Shown here: one piece after another, positions 7,299 through 15,702 of the stretch | Layout: every line of letters starts with the position of its first letter | How positions within the stretch are numbered: position 1 is the first letter of the stretch | Source of the DNA: Persebacter sp965221835 | GTDB lineage: Bacteria > Pseudomonadota > Gammaproteobacteria > Tethybacterales > Persebacteraceae | DNA: 64,000 nucleotides | Reading direction: 5' to 3' | Assembly: GCA_965221835.1 (NCBI GenBank) | Contig: OZ244916.1 | Span: 1,488,001 to 1,552,000 of the forward strand | Program-made: the position numbers and the translations under genes | The notes under the pieces: generated by a model | Told to the model about the DNA's origin: nothing | Seen by the model: only the letters and a program-made list of their open reading frames with translations | Databases searched by the model: none

Positions 7299-8885
7299 AT
7301 GAAAACGATAACCAACCAAATCATCAATCGCGTTTTTGCCGCCGTTTGCGGCTTTCAAATTGTTAAGGGGGGGGGGGGGGGGGGGTATAACTCTCTAAAA
7401 GGCGCGTGTATACGCGGTTTTTCTGCACTTTCCGCCGCCGTTTTTTCGGCGACAATCCAAAAAATCATCATCGCCGCCGCCGTCTTTTTTGCGGCGGGAT
7501 TTACAACTTCCGCAAATGCACAAGTCGGAGTTGACACGCCCGCAATGGCGGAAGTTTGGACAAAACCGGGATATACCCGTACAGTCGGTGATACGACTAT
7601 TGACTTTGATATGACAATACCGGAAATTTATATGAAAAGGGATGAAGAGAATTATATGCCTGCTGTCCAATTTGCGTTTATTGCTGGTACTACTGCGGGT
7701 GAAGAATGTCCTTCTGTTGGATTGTGTTATTTGTTAGATGGCATGACAGTATTTTTTAAAGCGGGCGATAGTGTTGAATTAGGACAATTTGATCACCCAC
7801 GGAATGTTATTACTCCTCCGACCGTGCGGATTTATACGACAAATCCGGGCGGGGAGTTAGCGTTTGCACAATACAGCGGAACGGTAGGCGTTGCCGAAAG
7901 CGGCGAGTTTTACCTTGATGACAATTGGGAAGAAACTGACATAGCGGCGGCGAGAGGATTTGTTCCCGCCGTTTGCGACACGGATAGCGGTTATGAATTG
8001 CAACCCGATATGACAAGTTGCTTAATTCCCGCAACTTGCGGAGATAATGCGGAAAGAAATTCGGACGATATTACGATGTGCGTTTGCAATTCCGGGCATC
8101 AATTTGTTGCAGATTCCACAACAACTTGCGAACCGATTCCCGCAACTTGCGGAAATAATGCGACAAATGACCCGGACGATATGACGATGTGCGTTTGCGA
8201 TGCAGACCATAGATTTGTTGCAGATTCTACGACAACTTGCGAACCGATTTCGCAAGACGGCAACACGGAAACGCAACCGCCGCAAACGCAAAATCCGACA
8301 ACGCAAACACCGCAAAATCGGGCGGATAATAAGGAGAGAAGGGTAAAATCTATCAATACCGCTACCGGACTTTTGGCTGTCGGAGTGATAGCGGTATTTT
8401 TGGCAGGCGGCGTTCCGTCTTTTAATATGTCGCCAGATTTCGGCTACCGCATCACCGAAAGCGGCTATTCCGCAAATGTCGGCGGACGGGCGGATTTCCG
8501 AAAAGACAATTGGCATTTGTATTATTTCGCAAATCAAACAAACGCAAATGGCGAATTTGAAGATTTCCGCTACGAAAGCGGCGGAAAATACACAGCGGAT
8601 TTTTGGACCGCAACATTTTCCGAATCAGTTTCCGGCGAAACGGCGGATTATAACTTTTCGCTTTCGGCAAATTTGCAAAACAGAATCTGGAAAATATCCC
8701 CCGTTTACCGTTTGCATTCCGAATACGAAAAAGGCGAAACGGAAACGCAAAACGAATTAAATTTGCAAGGAAATTTCCGCTATAACCGCTGGACGATTCT
8801 CCCCTCCGCCGGATTCCGCTGGGAAAACGCAAACGATTTTTCCGAAAATGCCCGATTCCAAATAAACGCGATTCATCGTTTTTAA
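7299..8885 (+). CDS. Putative outer-membrane protein with poly-G tract and Cys-rich repeats
   Basis: A 528-residue protein of no family I can name. Order of parts: an unusual N-terminal extension interrupted by six glycines (residues 24-29) encoded by a 19-G tract; a hydrophobic segment and signal peptidase site TSANA (55-74); a beta-rich region; two tandem Cys-rich modules of about 38 residues (PATCG-N...TMCVC...VADSTTTCEPI, about 244-320); a Q/T/N-rich linker; a hydrophobic segment LLAVGVIAVFLAGG; and a C-terminal 150-residue stretch of alternating aromatic strands ending in ...INAIHRF, a typical beta-barrel terminus with final Phe. The G tract lies in the reading frame and is in the ON phase here. 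Surface exposure and adhesion are plausible but not shown. Confidence 0.75.
   Translation: MKTITNQIINRVFAAVCGFQIVKGGGGGGYNSLKGACIRGFSALSAAVFSATIQKIIIAAAVFFAAGFTTSANAQVGVDTPAMAEVWTKPGYTRTVGDTTIDFDMTIPEIYMKRDEENYMPAVQFAFIAGTTAGEECPSVGLCYLLDGMTVFFKAGDSVELGQFDHPRNVITPPTVRIYTTNPGGELAFAQYSGTVGVAESGEFYLDDNWEETDIAAARGFVPAVCDTDSGYELQPDMTSCLIPATCGDNAERNSDDITMCVCNSGHQFVADSTTTCEPIPATCGNNATNDPDDMTMCVCDADHRFVADSTTTCEPISQDGNTETQPPQTQNPTTQTPQNRADNKERRVKSINTATGLLAVGVIAVFLAGGVPSFNMSPDFGYRITESGYSANVGGRADFRKDNWHLYYFANQTNANGEFEDFRYESGGKYTADFWTATFSESVSGETADYNFSLSANLQNRIWKISPVYRLHSEYEKGETETQNELNLQGNFRYNRWTILPSAGFRWENANDFSENARFQINAIHRF
7367..7385 (+). repeat. Homopolymeric tract of 19 G in a coding region
   Basis: Nineteen consecutive G residues begin at codon 23 of the outer-membrane-type gene. 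Tracts of this length slip readily during replication, and loss or gain of one or two bases would shift the frame and stop translation soon after. The present length keeps the 528-codon frame open. In raw sequence data such tracts are also prone to miscounting. Confidence 0.9.
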
Positions 8886-8924
8886 TTTCGGAAAAAAGGC
8901 GGCGAAAAAGCGGCGGAAATTCCC

Positions 8925-9110
8925 GCGTTCACCTCGTCATTCCCGCGAAAGCGGGAATCCATTTTTACCGACAAATTCCCGCATTCACATCGTTTTTTGC
9001 AAAAAAAATGTGCGGGAATTTCAAACTTAATTTTCGCGTAAAATTCGCGGAAATTCCAAAATTAATCGCCCGTAATGGATTCCCGCTTTCGCGGGAATGA
9101 CAGCGTTTTT
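8925..9110. repeat. Inverted-repeat module (NIME-like), copy 1
   Basis: Forward palindrome copy at 8939-8958 (ATTCCCGCGAAAGCGGGAAT) and the reverse-oriented copy at 9079-9098 (ATTCCCGCTTTCGCGGGAAT) flank about 120 bases containing the CCATTTTTACCGACAAA tail and repeats of GCGGAAATTCCAAAATTAAT. The arrangement resembles Neisseria intergenic mosaic elements, where short units are bounded by dRS3 (ATTCCC-N8-GGGAAT). Confidence 0.85.
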
Positions 9111-9135
9111 TTCGCAGAATTCCGCCGCCGATGAA

Positions 9136-9993
9136 TTAAGCAAATGCGGAAATGACGGCGGCGAGGGCGCAGGCGAACATTCCGCAAACTTCGGAAAGAC
9201 GCGGTTTTTCGGAAAAAGCGGCGCGTCCCAACAAATAGGCAAGCGGCAACTCCACTTGCGCCAAAGTTTTAACAAGGGCGGGATGTGCCAGCAAAAACGC
9301 ACTCGCCCAACCGACCGAACCCAAAAATCCGCAAACGCCAACCGCAACAGCACGGCGGCGTACCCGCCAAATCGCCGCAAAATTGAACTTTCCGCGCAAA
9401 AGTAAAAATCCGCCCGCCAGAATCGTCTGCAAAAACAACATCACAAAAAGCACGAATGCCGCCGCAACAATCGGCGACGCATCCGGCAACGCCGCACCCG
9501 CCCGCTTTATGCATAACGCGGTCAATGCGAAACCGCCGCCGATGCATATTCCGACAATCGCCGTTCGCTTATCGCCGTTATGCGGGACGAGAAGCAAAAT
9601 GCCCGCCGCCCCGACGACGACTCCGGCAATGCCCGCCGGCGACAGCGGCAATCCGAAAAACAGCGCGCCGAAAAGCGCGATTTGCGCCGCCTCGGTTTTG
9701 GAAAATGCCGTGCAAACCGCAAAGTTGCGCCGCGCAAATAATCGCACAAGCAACAATGTCGCGCCGATTTGCAAAACGCCCGCCGCCGCCGCATAAAAAA
9801 TAAAAAGCGCATTCGGCGCGGGAATTTCGCCGGGCAACAACCACAAATACAACGGCGCGAACGGCAACGCAAAGCCGAAACGCAACCATGTAATCGTTTC
9901 GCCGTCCAACACCGGCAGCAGCGATTTTTGGCAACCGGTGCGCGCGACCTGCATCACCGCAGCGAACAAAGTAATCGGAATCCACCATTCCAC
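9136..9993 (-). CDS. DMT superfamily transporter (EamA family)
   Basis: A 285-residue integral membrane protein with about ten hydrophobic segments arranged as two EamA repeats, the second beginning around GICIGGGFALTALCIKRAG. The C-terminal region LVKTLAQVELPLAYLLGRAAFSEKPRLSEVCG matches the conserved end of drug/metabolite exporters. GTG at 9993 is chosen: a perfect TATAAT (minus strand, 10000-10005) ends 6 bases before it, predicting a leaderless start, and the following codons are in frame. The substrate is unknown. It is embedded between the repeat modules. Confidence 0.8.
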   Translation of the reverse strand: MEWWIPITLFAAVMQVARTGCQKSLLPVLDGETITWLRFGFALPFAPLYLWLLPGEIPAPNALFIFYAAAAGVLQIGATLLLVRLFARRNFAVCTAFSKTEAAQIALFGALFFGLPLSPAGIAGVVVGAAGILLLVPHNGDKRTAIVGICIGGGFALTALCIKRAGAALPDASPIVAAAFVLFVMLFLQTILAGGFLLLRGKFNFAAIWRVRRRAVAVGVCGFLGSVGWASAFLLAHPALVKTLAQVELPLAYLLGRAAFSEKPRLSEVCGMFACALAAVISAFA

Positions 9994-10080
9994 CGCGAAA
10001 TTATAGCGGACGGCAACGAAAATGCGCGAATTGCCGAATTCCCGCTTTTGCGAATTGCTGACTTAAAAAAAATTTGGTTG

Positions 10081-10122
10081 AAAAACGCAAGATTCCAAAT
10101 AAACGCGGTTTATCGTTTTTAA
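10081..10122 (+). pseudogene. Remnant of a second outer-membrane protein 3' end
   Basis: These 42 bases encode KNARFQINAVYRF and a stop. They closely match the terminal codons of the outer-membrane-type gene ending at 8885 (ENARFQINAIHRF), including the TTTTTAATTTC after the stop. Nothing recognisable of that gene lies upstream, since 9136-9993 is the transporter. It is a truncated paralogue or recombination leftover. Confidence 0.7.
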
Positions 10123-10260
10123 TTTCTAATTCGTCATTTCCGAAAAAATAACTTTGTCGCCGGAAAAAGAAAAAAGAAAAGGCGGCGGGAAAAGAACCTT
10201 CCATTCCGATGTAAATCGGAATCTCCCGCAGAGATTCCGGCGTTCGCCGGAATGGTAAAT
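10123..10260. repeat. Short palindromes of a second family
   Basis: No gene seen. Two 20-base palindromes of related design, ATTCCGATGTAAATCGGAAT (10204-10223) and ATTCCGGCGTTCGCCGGAAT (about 10235-10254), sit next to each other. Related half-sites (CGCCGGAATG or GCGGGAATG before AAAATTTTATTTT) recur in 10520-11000. Confidence 0.6.
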
Positions 10261-10284
10261 TTTATTTTCGGCGGAATTTCGCCG

Positions 10285-10500
10285 CGTTCACCTCGTCATT
10301 CCCGCGAAAGCGGGAATCCATTTTTACCGACAAATTTCCGCATTCACCTCATTTTTTTGCAAAAAAAATTCGCGGAAATTCCAAACTTTCGCGTAAAATG
10401 TGCGGAAATTCCAAAATTAATTTTTGCATAAAATTCGCGGAAATTCTAAAATTAATCGCCCCGAATAGATTCCCGCTTTCGCGGGAATGACGGCGTTTTT
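10285..10500. repeat. Inverted-repeat module, copy 2
   Basis: Forward palindrome 10298-10317 and reverse palindrome 10469-10488 enclose about 150 bases of CCATTTTTACCGACAAA tail and several GCGGAAATTCCAAAATTAAT-type units. Outer flanks CACCTCGTC and GACGGCGTTTTTT match copies 1 and 3. Confidence 0.85.
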
Positions 10501-10619
10501 TCGCGGAATTCCGCCGCGTTTTGCCGGAATGAAAAATTTTATTTTCGCAGGATTTCGCGGAAATGATAAATTTTATTTTCCGGTCTTTTTGCGGAAATTC
10601 CAAAATTAATTTTTGCGTA

Positions 10620-10815
10620 AAATGTGCGGATTCCCGCCGTCATTCCCGCGAAAGCGGGAATCCATTTTTACCGACAAATTCCCGCATTCACCTCATTTTT
10701 TGCAAAAAAAATTCGCGGAAATTCCAAAATTAATTTTCGCGTAAAATTCGCGAAACTCCAAAATTAATCACCCCGAATAGATTCCCGCTTTCGCGGGAAT
10801 GACGGCGTTTTTTTG
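10620..10815. repeat. Inverted-repeat module, copy 3
   Basis: Forward palindrome 10642-10661 and reverse palindrome 10781-10800, 139 bases apart as in copy 1. The core is nearly the same sequence as copies 1 and 2. Confidence 0.85.
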
Positions 10816-10859
10816 CGAAACTCCGCCGCGTTTTGCGGGAATGGAATGTACTTTTTCCG

Positions 10860-10940
10860 GTCTTTTTGTGGAAATTCTAAAATTAATCGCCCCGAATAGA
10901 TTCCCGCTTTCGCGGGAATGACGGCGTTTTTTCGCGAAAC
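10860..10940. repeat. Partial inverted-repeat module, copy 4
   Basis: A reverse-oriented palindrome (10900-10919) with the right-hand half of the module only (GGAAATTCTAAAATTAATCGCCCCGAATAG before it, GACGGCGTTTTTT after it). The remainder of 10941-11098, before uvrC, holds scattered half-sites and a 24-base element at 11012-11035 that recurs at 50255-50278. No gene is seen in 10123-11098. Confidence 0.75.
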
Positions 10941-11111
10941 TCCGCCGCTTTCGCCGGAATGAAAAATTTTATTTTCGCGGAATTTCGCCGGAATGGAATG
11001 TACTTTTTTTTCCGCCGAAATGTGATTTGACACGGGGGCGGGGAGGCGGAAAAAAATATTGATTTTTGTGCGAACGGTGAAGCGCGGCGTTTCGGTTGTA
11101 AAATGCGAAAT

Positions 11112-12872
11112 ATGAACGCGCGACCGCAAAAACCGCCGGACGGCATTCCGCCCTTGCCCGGCGTGTATCAATTTGTGGACGGCAAGGGCGCGGTGTTGTA
11201 TGTCGGCAAGGCGGCGAATCTCAAAAAGCGGGTTGCGTCTTATTTTCATCGGACACGGCATTCGCCGCGCATTCGCCTGATGCTAAACGCGATGCGCGAT
11301 GTGGAAGTTACGGTTGTCGCATCGGAACACGCCGCGTTGCTTTTGGAAAATAATTTAATTAAAGAACTTCGTCCGCGCTACAACATTCTTTTTCGCGATG
11401 ACAAAACTTATCCGCGTTTGCGAATGACCGCGCACGCCTATCCGCGTTTGATGTACGCGCGCGGCGAAGCGACAGACGGCGGCGCATCTTTCGGACCGTT
11501 TCCGGACGGCGGTGCGGTGCGCGAGACGATTAATATTTTGCAGCGCGTATTCCGATTGCGCACTTGCGCCGATTCGGCGTTTGCGAATCGCGCCCGTCCG
11601 TGTTTGTTGCACGGCATCGGCAGATGCAGCGCGCCTTGCGTAAACGCCGTGTCGCCGCAACAATACGCCGCCGATGTTCGCGGTGCAAAAACATTGTTGG
11701 CGGGTGATAGTCGCGGTGTGGAAACCGAATTACGCGCGCGAATGGCGGATGCTGCCGCGCAGTTGGAGTTTGAAAAAGCCGCCGCTTTGCGCGACCGTTT
11801 GCGCGCTTTGTCGGTGATGCGCGCGAAACATTTTGCGGAAGATTCCGGTTCCGCGAACATTGATTACATCGGCGTGCATTGCGAAAATGATGACGCTTGC
11901 GTCAATGTCGTGATGGTACGCGGCGGGCGGCGACTCGGCGAACGGCGGTTTTTTCCCGAAAAAACGCATTCCGCAACTCCCGCCGAAACGATGGCGGCAT
12001 TTATCGGGCAACACTACGCCGCGGTCAAAACGCCGCCGGCAATTGTCGTTTCAGTACGCCCGTCGCCGTTGCCGGAATCGCCGCCGATTGTCGCATCCGC
12101 CCGCGGCATACAAAAACGCCGCGCCGAAGATGCCGCCCGCAATGCCGCCGTGGCGCTTTCGTTGCGGCGTGCTAAACGCGATTCCGCCGCCGAAAAACTG
12201 CGCATTCTCGGCGACCGTTTGGGCATTGCCCCGCCTGCACGAATTGAATGTTTTGATGTCAGTCACAGCGCGGGCGAATCGCCGGTGGCGGCGCGGGTTG
12301 TTTTTGTTGACGGCGCACCGCATACTTCGCATTATCGCCGCTACGCGATTTCGGCGAAAGGCGGAGACGACATTGCCGCTATCGGCGAGGCGACCGGACG
12401 ATGTTATCGCCGCATTGCCGCCGAAAAAACGCCGCCGCCCGATATGGTTTTAATTGACGGCGGCGCGGCACAATTGGCGGCGGCGCGGGCGGCAATTCCG
12501 GCGGCGTTTTCGTTTCCGATTCTCGCCATTGCGAAAGGCGAAGGACGCCGCCCGGGATTGGAAAAACTGATTGCCGAAGACGGCGAAATCATGCGCTGGG
12601 ACGAAACCGATTCCGCCTTTCATCTTTTGCAGGAAGTGCGGGACGAAGCGCACCGCTTTGCAATTGGCGGTCATCGTCTGCGCCGTGATAAAAAACGCCG
12701 CACCTCATCGCTGGAAGAAATTGAAGGCGTCGGCCCGAAGTTGCGGCGCGCGCTTGTCGGTTATTTTGGCGGTTTACGCGGATTGCGTGCGGCGGGCGAG
12801 GCAGAATTGATTAAAATTAGAGGGGTCAGCCCGCGGCTGGCAAAACGCATTTACGATTCTCTGCACGAATGA
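11112..12872 (+). CDS. uvrC: Excinuclease ABC subunit C
   Basis: A 586-residue nucleotide excision repair nuclease. The GIY-YIG domain for the 3' cut is at the N-terminus (PGVYQF 16-21, VLYVGKA 28-34), followed by Cys-containing and UVR (FEKAAALRDRL) segments, the RNase H-like domain for the 5' cut (IECFDVSHSAGESPVAARVVF, DMVLIDGGAAQL) and C-terminal HhH motifs (EIEGVGPKLRRAL, IRGVSPRLAKRIY). Two ATGs are possible; the one at 11112 is preferred because the TAAAAT box at 11099-11104 overlaps the first ATG (11103) and lies 7 bases before the second. It overlaps pgsA by four bases, the classic uvrC-pgsA pair. Confidence 0.94.
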   Translation: MNARPQKPPDGIPPLPGVYQFVDGKGAVLYVGKAANLKKRVASYFHRTRHSPRIRLMLNAMRDVEVTVVASEHAALLLENNLIKELRPRYNILFRDDKTYPRLRMTAHAYPRLMYARGEATDGGASFGPFPDGGAVRETINILQRVFRLRTCADSAFANRARPCLLHGIGRCSAPCVNAVSPQQYAADVRGAKTLLAGDSRGVETELRARMADAAAQLEFEKAAALRDRLRALSVMRAKHFAEDSGSANIDYIGVHCENDDACVNVVMVRGGRRLGERRFFPEKTHSATPAETMAAFIGQHYAAVKTPPAIVVSVRPSPLPESPPIVASARGIQKRRAEDAARNAAVALSLRRAKRDSAAEKLRILGDRLGIAPPARIECFDVSHSAGESPVAARVVFVDGAPHTSHYRRYAISAKGGDDIAAIGEATGRCYRRIAAEKTPPPDMVLIDGGAAQLAAARAAIPAAFSFPILAIAKGEGRRPGLEKLIAEDGEIMRWDETDSAFHLLQEVRDEAHRFAIGGHRLRRDKKRRTSSLEEIEGVGPKLRRALVGYFGGLRGLRAAGEAELIKIRGVSPRLAKRIYDSLHE

Positions 12873-13429
12873 AATTAATGACCGTCCCAAATATTTTATC
12901 GGCGTCCCGGCTGGCGGCGGCACCGGCATTGGCGGCGGTGTTTTGGCTGCCGCTGTGGACTTCCGCGCCGCAAAATATCGCGGACATTGCGGCAACCGCG
13001 CTTTTTTTGCTCGCGGCGGCAACCGATTTTGCGGACGGTTATTGGGCGCGTCGCCATCGGCAACAATCCCGATTCGGCGCGTTTTTGGATCCGGTGGCGG
13101 ATAAAATTCTTGTCGTCACCGCGCTGCTTTTGTTGGTGGATGCTGGACGCGCGCCGGTTGTTGCGAGTTTGCTGATTGTCGCGCGCGAAGTTGTTGTGTC
13201 GGCGTTGCGCGAATGGGCGGCGCTCGCCGGTGCGGAACGCGCCGTGCGGGTATCCGCCGCCGGAAAATGGAAAACGGCGACGCAAATGATTGCGGTGCCG
13301 TGTTTGTTTGCCGGCGATTTGCTCGCTTTCGCATCCGTTGTCGGGGCGACAATGTTGTGGGCGGCGGCGTTGCTGGCGTTGTGGGCGATGACGGCGCATT
13401 GTTTGGCGTTGCGGAAATCGCGCGAATGA
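12869..13429 (+). CDS. pgsA: CDP-diacylglycerol-glycerol-3-phosphate 3-phosphatidyltransferase
   Basis: A 186-residue inner-membrane enzyme that makes phosphatidylglycerophosphate. The CDP-alcohol phosphotransferase signature D-x2-DG-x2-AR-x8-G-x3-D-x3-D is intact (DFADGYWAR...GAFLDPVAD). Four to six hydrophobic segments surround it. The start ATGA overlaps the uvrC stop, and its own stop overlaps the next gene. With pssA and psd in this window it accounts for the two main phospholipid branches. Confidence 0.92.
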   Translation: MKLMTVPNILSASRLAAAPALAAVFWLPLWTSAPQNIADIAATALFLLAAATDFADGYWARRHRQQSRFGAFLDPVADKILVVTALLLLVDAGRAPVVASLLIVAREVVVSALREWAALAGAERAVRVSAAGKWKTATQMIAVPCLFAGDLLAFASVVGATMLWAAALLALWAMTAHCLALRKSRE

Positions 13430-15702
13430 TGCGGTTGTTAAAAATTTTGTTTTGGGGCGGCGTGTTCGGCGCGCTCAATGCCGCGTTTTTTGCCGTCATT
13501 ACTTTGGCGGTGATTTATCAGAAACTGCCGCAACTGGACGCGCTCGCCGATTATCGCCCGCGTCTGCCGATGCGCGTATACACCAGCGAAGGCGATTTGA
13601 TGGGCGAATTTGGAGAAGAAAAACGCGCCTATCGCGCCTATCATGAATTTCCGGAACTGCTCGTCAACGCGATTTTGCAAACCGAAGACGCACGTTTTTT
13701 CTCGCATCGCGGACTGGACATTTTTGGCGTAGCGCGCGCCGCCTTGGGTTATTTTCACGGGCGGCGCGAAGGTGCGAGTACGATTACGATGCAAGTCGCG
13801 CGCAACTTTTATCTGACTCGCGAACGAACGCTGACTCGCAAAATTACCGAAATTCTTCTCGCCTTGAAAATTGAAAGACGATTCGGCAAACGCGAAATTT
13901 TGGAACGCTATATGAATCAAATTTATTTGGGGCGTGGTGCGTTCGGTTTCGCCGCCGCTACTCAAACTTATTACGGCAAACCGATGGAAGAACTCGCGGT
14001 CGCCGAAATCGCGTTGCTGGCGGGATTGCCGAAAGCACCGAGTGCTTACGACCCGCGTCGCCATCCCGATGCGGCGAAACTGCGGCAAACGCATGTGTTG
14101 CGGCGGATGCGGGATGGCGGACTCATAGACAAAACGCTATATTCGGAATTGGTTGCGGCGGAGTTGCCGCCGTTGCGTTCGGCGGCGCAAAAGCGCGATG
14201 TAGAAGCGTCGTTCGTCGCCGAATCCGTGCGGCAACGGATGCTTGATCATTTCGGCGAAGAGGCGTACGAACGCGGATTGAAAATTTATACGACCATTCA
14301 AACGCGCCTGCAAAATGCGGCGGTACACGCGGTGCGGCGCGGACTTCTGGCGCACGAATCACGGCGCGACTATGCCGGTCCGGAATCTTTTTTGGATGTG
14401 CGCGGATTGACCGCCGAAGAAATTGTCGCCAAACTGCGCGCCACAAAACCGGTCGGCGGACTCAACGCCGCCGTCATTGTCGCCGCTAACGGCGAAGGAT
14501 TATCTTTCATCGCCGCCGATGGAAAACGGCGCACCATTTCCGCCAAGGCGCTGGGGCGATTGCGCCGTCATCTGCCCGGCGGCGGACAAAAACCCGAACT
14601 CGCACCGGGCGCGATAGTACGATTCGTAGACAACGATGAAAAAGTTTCACTCGTTTCCGCACCTTCGGCGGAAGCGGCATTGGTCGCGCTCGCGCCCGAA
14701 GACGGCGCGATATTGGCGCTTGCGGGCGGTTTTGATTTCAATCGCAATCAGTTCAATCACGCCGTGCAGGCGCGCCGTCAACCCGGTTCCAGCATTAAAC
14801 CGTTCATCTATTCGGCGGCGTTGGAAAAAGGATTAAATCCCGCCAGCATTCTTCCCGATACGCCGATATTTTTGTCGCCCGAAGAAACCGGCAGCGGCGA
14901 AAGTTGGGAACCACGCAACTACGACGGCAAAGCAGACGGTCCGATTTTGTTGCGGCGTGCGTTGGCGCGTTCCAAAAATTTGGCGACTATTCATTTGCTG
15001 AAGTTTATCGGCATTCCGTACGCGCGAGATCATCTTACGCGTTTCGGATTTCGCCGCCGGGATCATCCGCCGTATCTGACGACCGGATTGGGGGCGGGGG
15101 CGACTTCGCCGATGGAGTTGGCGTTGGCGTATTCGGTATTTGCCAACGGCGGTTTTCGCGTAAAAGATTATCTGATTTCGCGCGTGGAAGATTATGACGG
15201 CAATGTCATCATAAACGAGTTGGATTTTGAATCACGGCGGCGGGCGATAGATGCGCGCAACGCATTTATTATGACTTCGCTTTTGCAAAGCGCGATAAAA
15301 GAAGGCACCGGACGAAGCGTTCTCAATATCGTCAATCGCGCCGATTTGGCGGGCAAAACCGGCACGACAAACAACTTTTACGATGCGTGGTTTGGCGGTT
15401 TCGGCGGCGACATTGTCGCGGTGGCGTGGATCGGCTACGACCGGCTGCGTCCGCTTGGCAAACAAGAAACCGGCGGGCGGGCGGCGTTGCCGATATGGGG
15501 CGATTTTATGGCGACCGCGCTGGAAGGACGGCGCGAAGCGCAATATCTCCCGCCGCCGGGAATTGTCGCCGCCGATATTGACGGCGAAACCGGACGGCTG
15601 CTGTCGGCAAAAGACGCCGCCGCCGGCAGGCGCGAATATTTTTATCAGGAATCGTTGCCCGCTACCGCCGACACTGCGGACGACACCGGAGAATTGTTTT
15701 GA
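13426..15702 (+). CDS. mrcA: Penicillin-binding protein 1A, bifunctional
   Basis: A 758-residue class A PBP. A single N-terminal membrane anchor (about 5-30) is followed by the GT51 glycosyltransferase with EDARFFSHRGLD and STITMQVARNF, and the transpeptidase with SSIKPF (active Ser), the SxN-like site in the middle, and KTGTTNNFYDAWF. It polymerises and crosslinks peptidoglycan in the periplasm. The frame opens far upstream over pgsA, but ATG at 13426 (overlapping the pgsA stop as ATGA) gives the normal N-terminus; a second ATG is at 13429. The OB-like insert between the two domains is of the 1A kind. Confidence 0.93.
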   Translation: MMRLLKILFWGGVFGALNAAFFAVITLAVIYQKLPQLDALADYRPRLPMRVYTSEGDLMGEFGEEKRAYRAYHEFPELLVNAILQTEDARFFSHRGLDIFGVARAALGYFHGRREGASTITMQVARNFYLTRERTLTRKITEILLALKIERRFGKREILERYMNQIYLGRGAFGFAAATQTYYGKPMEELAVAEIALLAGLPKAPSAYDPRRHPDAAKLRQTHVLRRMRDGGLIDKTLYSELVAAELPPLRSAAQKRDVEASFVAESVRQRMLDHFGEEAYERGLKIYTTIQTRLQNAAVHAVRRGLLAHESRRDYAGPESFLDVRGLTAEEIVAKLRATKPVGGLNAAVIVAANGEGLSFIAADGKRRTISAKALGRLRRHLPGGGQKPELAPGAIVRFVDNDEKVSLVSAPSAEAALVALAPEDGAILALAGGFDFNRNQFNHAVQARRQPGSSIKPFIYSAALEKGLNPASILPDTPIFLSPEETGSGESWEPRNYDGKADGPILLRRALARSKNLATIHLLKFIGIPYARDHLTRFGFRRRDHPPYLTTGLGAGATSPMELALAYSVFANGGFRVKDYLISRVEDYDGNVIINELDFESRRRAIDARNAFIMTSLLQSAIKEGTGRSVLNIVNRADLAGKTGTTNNFYDAWFGGFGGDIVAVAWIGYDRLRPLGKQETGGRAALPIWGDFMATALEGRREAQYLPPPGIVAADIDGETGRLLSAKDAAAGRREYFYQESLPATADTADDTGELF

